16,846 nt of DNA from an uncultured Polynucleobacter sp. GTDB lineage: Bacteria; Pseudomonadota; Gammaproteobacteria; Burkholderiales; Burkholderiaceae. Positions 14,185 through 16,846 of the stretch are shown one piece after another. The position numbers and the translations under genes are program-made. The first letter of the stretch is position 1. Each line of letters opens with the position of its first letter. The notes under the pieces were generated by a model. That model was given only the letters and a program-made list of their open reading frames with translations, had not been told where the DNA came from and ran no database searches. The DNA lies in NCBI GenBank assembly GCA_937996825.1, contig CALKUJ010000357.1, positions 1-16,846 on the forward strand, read 5' to 3'.

Positions 14185-14928
14185 ATGTTGTTAATACCTG
14201 CAATTGATCTTAAACAAGGCCACTGTGTTCGTTTAGAGCAAGGTGATATGGATAAAGTCACGACTTTTTCGGAAGATCCGGGCGCGATGGCAAAGCACTG
14301 GGTTGATAAAGGTGCGCGTCGTTTGCACTTGGTTGACTTGGATGGCGCATTTGCTGGTAAACCAAAAAATGAGTCTGCCATCAAGTCAATCTTGAAAGCT
14401 GTTGGTGACGATATTCCGGTTCAGTTGGGTGGCGGTATTCGTGATCTAGAAACCATCGAGCGTTTATTGGATGACGGCATCAGCTATGTGATCATTGGTA
14501 CGGCTGCAGTGAAGAGCCCAGGATTTTTGCAAGATGCATGCGTGGCTTTCCCAGGACACATCATTGTTGGCTTGGATGCCAAAGATGGCAAAGTGGCCAC
14601 GGATGGTTGGAGCAAGCTCACTGGTCATGAAGTGATTGATTTGGCAAAAAAATACGAAGACTATGGCGTCGAGGCAATCATTTACACCGACATCGGTCGT
14701 GATGGCATGTTGCAAGGTATCAATATGGATGCCACCGTTAAGTTGGCGCAAGCAGTGAACATTCCGATCATTGCCAGCGGTGGCTTAACTAATATGAAAG
14801 ACATCGATGCTTTATGTGCTGCTGAGTCAGAGGGTGTGATGGGTGTGATCGCAGGTCGTGCTATTTACACAGGCAGTCTTGATTTAGCAAAAGCACAAAA
14901 ATATGCGGATGAAAAATCCGGCAAGTAA
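14185..14928 (+). CDS. hisA: Phosphoribosylformimino-AICAR-ribotide isomerase
   Basis: This (beta-alpha)8 isomerase opens the ribose of ProFAR to give PRFAR. The 247-aa protein has Asp8 in IPAIDLKQGHCVRL, the acidic partner Asp131 in VGLDAKDGKVATDGW, and Thr168 in YTDIGRDGM. The two phosphate-binding loops LGGGIRD (about 78-84) and ASGGL are present. It is 22 bp after hisH, an AT-rich gap with no ribosome site. HisA and HisF share the barrel fold. The D-K-Q-G N-terminus and position identify this copy as HisA. Confidence 0.96.
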   Translation: MLLIPAIDLKQGHCVRLEQGDMDKVTTFSEDPGAMAKHWVDKGARRLHLVDLDGAFAGKPKNESAIKSILKAVGDDIPVQLGGGIRDLETIERLLDDGISYVIIGTAAVKSPGFLQDACVAFPGHIIVGLDAKDGKVATDGWSKLTGHEVIDLAKKYEDYGVEAIIYTDIGRDGMLQGINMDATVKLAQAVNIPIIASGGLTNMKDIDALCAAESEGVMGVIAGRAIYTGSLDLAKAQKYADEKSGK

Positions 14929-14982
14929 TTAAGAGCCAAGCATTCAACAAATAACCCATAGCTAACATAACCAACTAATAAC

Positions 14983-14988
14983 TAAACA
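14983..14988 (+). promoter_or_regulatory. -10-like TAAACA 6 nt before the hisF start
   Basis: TAAACA ends exactly 6 nt before the ATG at 14995, in a 66-bp A/C-rich gap with no Shine-Dalgarno and no obvious -35. Its last base is A rather than T, so it is a weak match taken alone. Confidence 0.25.
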
Positions 14989-14994
14989 ATCACC

Positions 14995-15753
14995 ATGCTC
15001 TCAAAAAGAATCATTCCTTGTTTAGACGTTACAGCCGGCCGGGTTGTAAAGGGAGTGAACTTTGTTGAATTAAGAGATGCTGGTGATCCAGTTGAAATTG
15101 CTAAGCGCTATGACGACCAAGGCGCTGATGAAATTACATTTTTAGACATCACTGCCACATCCGATGAGCGCGACTTAATTTTGCACATCATTGAAGATGT
15201 TGCCTCTCAAGTATTTATTCCATTAACAGTGGGTGGTGGTGTTAGGGCTGTTGCTGATGTGCGCCGTTTATTAAATGCGGGCGCCGATAAGGTCGGCATG
15301 AACTCAGCTGCAGTAGCAAACCCAGATTTGGTGTCTGATTCTGCAGCCAAGTATGGTTCGCAGTGTATTGTGGTGGCAATTGATGCCAAGCAAACTGAAG
15401 CTGGTAATTGGGAAGTGTTTACCCATGGTGGCAGAACAGCTACCGGAATGGATGTTGTCGAATGGGCCAAAGAAGTTGCTAAGCGTGGCGCAGGTGAGAT
15501 TCTATTAACCAGTATGAATCGTGATGGCAGTAAAGATGGTTTTGATTTGGCTCTTACTGCGGCTGTAAGTGACGCAGTTTCAGTACCAGTTATTGCTTCT
15601 GGCGGTGTTGGTAACTTACAGCATTTGGTTGATGGCATTACGAAGGGCCATGCTGACGCCGTATTGGCAGCAAGCATTTTTCACTATGGCGAGTACACCG
15701 TTGGCCAGGCAAAAGAATATATGGCCGCCCAGGGAATCCCAGTTCGGGTTTAA
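14995..15753 (+). CDS. hisF: Imidazole glycerol phosphate synthase, cyclase subunit
   Basis: This is the synthase subunit that uses ammonia from HisH to cleave and cyclise PRFAR into imidazole glycerol phosphate and AICAR. At 252 aa it is typical. The catalytic Asp11 in IIPCLDVTAGRVVKG and Asp130 in VVAIDAKQT fall on the same numbers as the well-studied Thermotoga enzyme. LTVGGGVR and ASGGVGNLQHL are the phosphate loops. No ribosome site is visible before the ATG. Confidence 0.97.
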   Translation: MLSKRIIPCLDVTAGRVVKGVNFVELRDAGDPVEIAKRYDDQGADEITFLDITATSDERDLILHIIEDVASQVFIPLTVGGGVRAVADVRRLLNAGADKVGMNSAAVANPDLVSDSAAKYGSQCIVVAIDAKQTEAGNWEVFTHGGRTATGMDVVEWAKEVAKRGAGEILLTSMNRDGSKDGFDLALTAAVSDAVSVPVIASGGVGNLQHLVDGITKGHADAVLAASIFHYGEYTVGQAKEYMAAQGIPVRV

Positions 15754-15793
15754 GTCGAATTTTCACTTTTTAGTAAGTTTGACCCATTGCCTG

Positions 15794-15799
15794 TAAAGT
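15794..15799 (+). promoter_or_regulatory. -10-like TAAAGT 6 nt before the hisI start
   Basis: TAAAGT (TAnnnT) ends exactly 6 nt before the ATG at 15806. TTGACC at 15779-15784 is too close (9 bp) to be its -35. The only AGG nearby touches the start codon and is too close for a ribosome site. Confidence 0.35.
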
Positions 15800-15805
15800 T
15801 TAGGT

Positions 15806-16228
15806 ATGAGCAAACCTCAAAGCACACAAAGCACCTTTGCCCCAATTCAAAACCTACAAGCAGGCGCATGGCTTGATGCGGTGACTTGGAATGAGCAAGG
15901 CTTAGTTCCAGTCATCGCCCAAGAAGTTGGTAGCAAAGATATTTTGATGATGGCTTGGATGAATCGCGATGCTCTTATGGAAACATTGCGCTTAGGCGAA
16001 GCGGTCTACTGGACTCGCTCCAGACAAAAGTTATGGCACAAAGGCGAAGAGTCTGGCCATACTCAAAAAGTAAAAGAAATTCGCCTGGATTGTGATGGCG
16101 ATACGATTTTGCTATTGGTTGAGCAAAAGGATGGCATTGCCTGCCACACAGGCGAACATAGCTGCTTCTTTTTGCAGTGGGACTCTGCAAAGGCTGCTTG
16201 GGTTGATGAGTCCAAGAATAAAAAGTAA
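15806..16228 (+). CDS. hisI: Phosphoribosyl-AMP cyclohydrolase
   Basis: This enzyme opens the adenine ring of phosphoribosyl-AMP, the third step of the pathway. The 140-aa protein is a stand-alone cyclohydrolase, not fused to the pyrophosphatase as in E. coli. Metal-binding residues are visible: Asp95, Asp97 and Asp99 in DCDGD for magnesium, with Cys96, Cys113 and Cys120 (ACHTGEHSC) for zinc. The WTRSRQKLWHKGEESGHTQ segment (69-87) is the family signature. The first 15 or so residues (MSKPQSTQST...) are a low-complexity extension before the usual WLDAV, so a later start cannot be fully excluded, but no better start codon is seen. Confidence 0.95.
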   Translation: MSKPQSTQSTFAPIQNLQAGAWLDAVTWNEQGLVPVIAQEVGSKDILMMAWMNRDALMETLRLGEAVYWTRSRQKLWHKGEESGHTQKVKEIRLDCDGDTILLLVEQKDGIACHTGEHSCFFLQWDSAKAAWVDESKNKK

Positions 16229-16254
16229 TGGCGAAGACCTGCCTACAAAAGACA

Positions 16255-16260
16255 TAAAAT
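16255..16260 (+). promoter_or_regulatory. -10-like TAAAAT 6 nt before the hisE start
   Basis: TAAAAT (5 of 6 to TATAAT) ends exactly 6 nt before the ATG at 16267, in a 38-bp gap without a Shine-Dalgarno. No -35 match is found at normal spacing. Confidence 0.4.
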
Positions 16261-16266
16261 GATCCT

Positions 16267-16668
16267 ATGACTAGTACTGCAAACAAATCCTCTAATCTGG
16301 ACTCGGCATTAGCCCATTTGGCTGATGTGGTCGATCAACGTCGTGATGCGTTTAAAGCAGGCCAAGCAGATCCTAAAACTTCCTATACCGCTTTGCTCTT
16401 TTCGAAGGGTGACGATGGAATTTTGAAGAAGATTGGTGAAGAGGCGACTGAGGCGGTCATGGCTGCCAAGGATTTGCGTAACTCTAATTTGGCTCCCGAC
16501 CAGCAAAAGTTGCTAGTAGGTGAGATGGCAGATTTATGGTTTCACTGCCTGATTGCTCTATCTCAATTCAATTTGCGTCCAGAAGATGTTATCGCCGAGC
16601 TTGATCGTCGTCTGGGAACTTCGGGTATTGAAGAGAAGGCGGCCAGAAAAGCTGCCGGCAAAGAGTAA
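16267..16668 (+). CDS. hisE: Phosphoribosyl-ATP pyrophosphatase
   Basis: This enzyme removes pyrophosphate from phosphoribosyl-ATP, the second step of the pathway. The 133-aa protein belongs to the all-alpha NTP pyrophosphatase (MazG-like) group. SYTALLFSKGDDGILKKIGEE (39-59) leads into the metal-binding Glu58, Glu59 and Glu62, with Glu86 and Asp89 in GEMADLWFHCL completing the site. The C-terminus is charged (EKAARKAAGKE). It is the last his gene of the cluster and is separate from hisI. Confidence 0.95.
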   Translation: MTSTANKSSNLDSALAHLADVVDQRRDAFKAGQADPKTSYTALLFSKGDDGILKKIGEEATEAVMAAKDLRNSNLAPDQQKLLVGEMADLWFHCLIALSQFNLRPEDVIAELDRRLGTSGIEEKAARKAAGKE

Positions 16669-16702
16669 TCACGAAATACTCTGAAATAACTACGGAATCA
16701 GC

Positions 16703-16846
16703 ATGTCACACGATCCAAATTGCCTGTTTTGCAAGATTTCACAAGGTTTAATCCCCTCCCAGAAGGTTTATGAGGATGAGGAAATCTACGCTTTTAAAGA
16801 TATTAATCCTGCAGCGCCTATCCATTTTTTGATGATTCCTAAAAAA
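16703..16846 (+). CDS. HIT-family (Hint-like) nucleotide-binding protein, N-terminal part
   Basis: The first 48 residues of a histidine-triad protein are present, cut by the window end. CLFCKISQG (7-15), with the Cys7/Cys10 pair, and EIYAFKDINPAAPIHFLMIPK (27-47) are the standard N-terminal half of Hint/HinT purine-nucleoside phosphoramidate hydrolases. The active-site HxHxH motif would lie beyond the window. A HIT gene directly after hisE is common in betaproteobacteria. No clear ribosome site precedes the ATG, and TACGGA ends 6 nt before it. Confidence 0.9.
   Translation, partial: MSHDPNCLFCKISQGLIPSQKVYEDEEIYAFKDINPAAPIHFLMIPKK

Noticed and set aside
15207..15677. 156-aa minus-strand open frame opposite hisF
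   Set aside because: Antisense shadow of hisF. No ribosome site or family resemblance.
15779..15799. TTGACC plus TAAAGT as a full promoter for hisI
   Set aside because: The spacer would be only 9 bp, too short for a sigma-70 promoter. Only the -10-like element is kept.
1..16846. CRISPR arrays, tRNA/rRNA genes, insertion sequences, prophage or defence genes
   Set aside because: No regularly spaced repeats, cloverleaf-like sequences, transposase frames or terminal inverted repeats were seen. Nearly all DNA is assigned to recognisable core genes.

Overview
The window looks like a chromosomal core segment of a betaproteobacterium in Burkholderiales, most likely Polynucleobacter or a close relative. 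The basis is moderate to low GC, betaproteobacterial protein sequences throughout, and the gene order gltBD - mlaFEDACB - ABC-2 pair - ibaG - murA - his genes - HIT. The genus is inferred from memory of gene order and protein style, not from a search. Almost every base is explained by housekeeping genes. I see no CRISPR array, tRNA, rRNA, insertion sequence or phage gene.

Region 1 (1-1881) holds the end of gltB and all of gltD, the two subunits of NADPH glutamate synthase. Region 2 (1954-7364) is an outer-membrane lipid asymmetry (Mla) cluster in the order mlaF, mlaE, mlaD, mlaA, mlaC, mlaB. It runs through overlapping stop/start codons into a second ABC system resembling E. coli YadG/YadH. 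Region 3 (7410-8954) is a BolA/IbaG-type gene and murA, a pair that also follows mla in E. coli. Region 4 (8962-16668) is the histidine pathway: hisG (short form), hisD, hisC, hisB, hisH, hisA, hisF, hisI, hisE, followed by the start of a HIT-family gene cut by the window end.

The his region has one irregularity. After hisD there is a strong hairpin terminator. Then come two small coiled-coil/membrane-anchor genes with their own promoter (122 aa, plus a directly following 57-aa gene), a second hairpin, and hisC on the opposite strand. hisB restarts the + strand series from a 135-bp divergent region. The histidine genes are therefore split into at least three transcription units.

The his genes and the HIT gene mostly lack Shine-Dalgarno sequences. 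Upstream of each + strand start among them there is a -10-like hexamer ending exactly 6 nt before the start codon: TATTAT, TAAAAT, TAAAGT, TAGGTT, TAAATA, TAAACA, AATAAT, GATGAT and TACGGA. All nine have A in the second position. This suggests leaderless, gene-by-gene transcription and is the most interesting signal I found. The other accessory element is the coiled-coil pair. I did not find a convincing new defence or mobile system.
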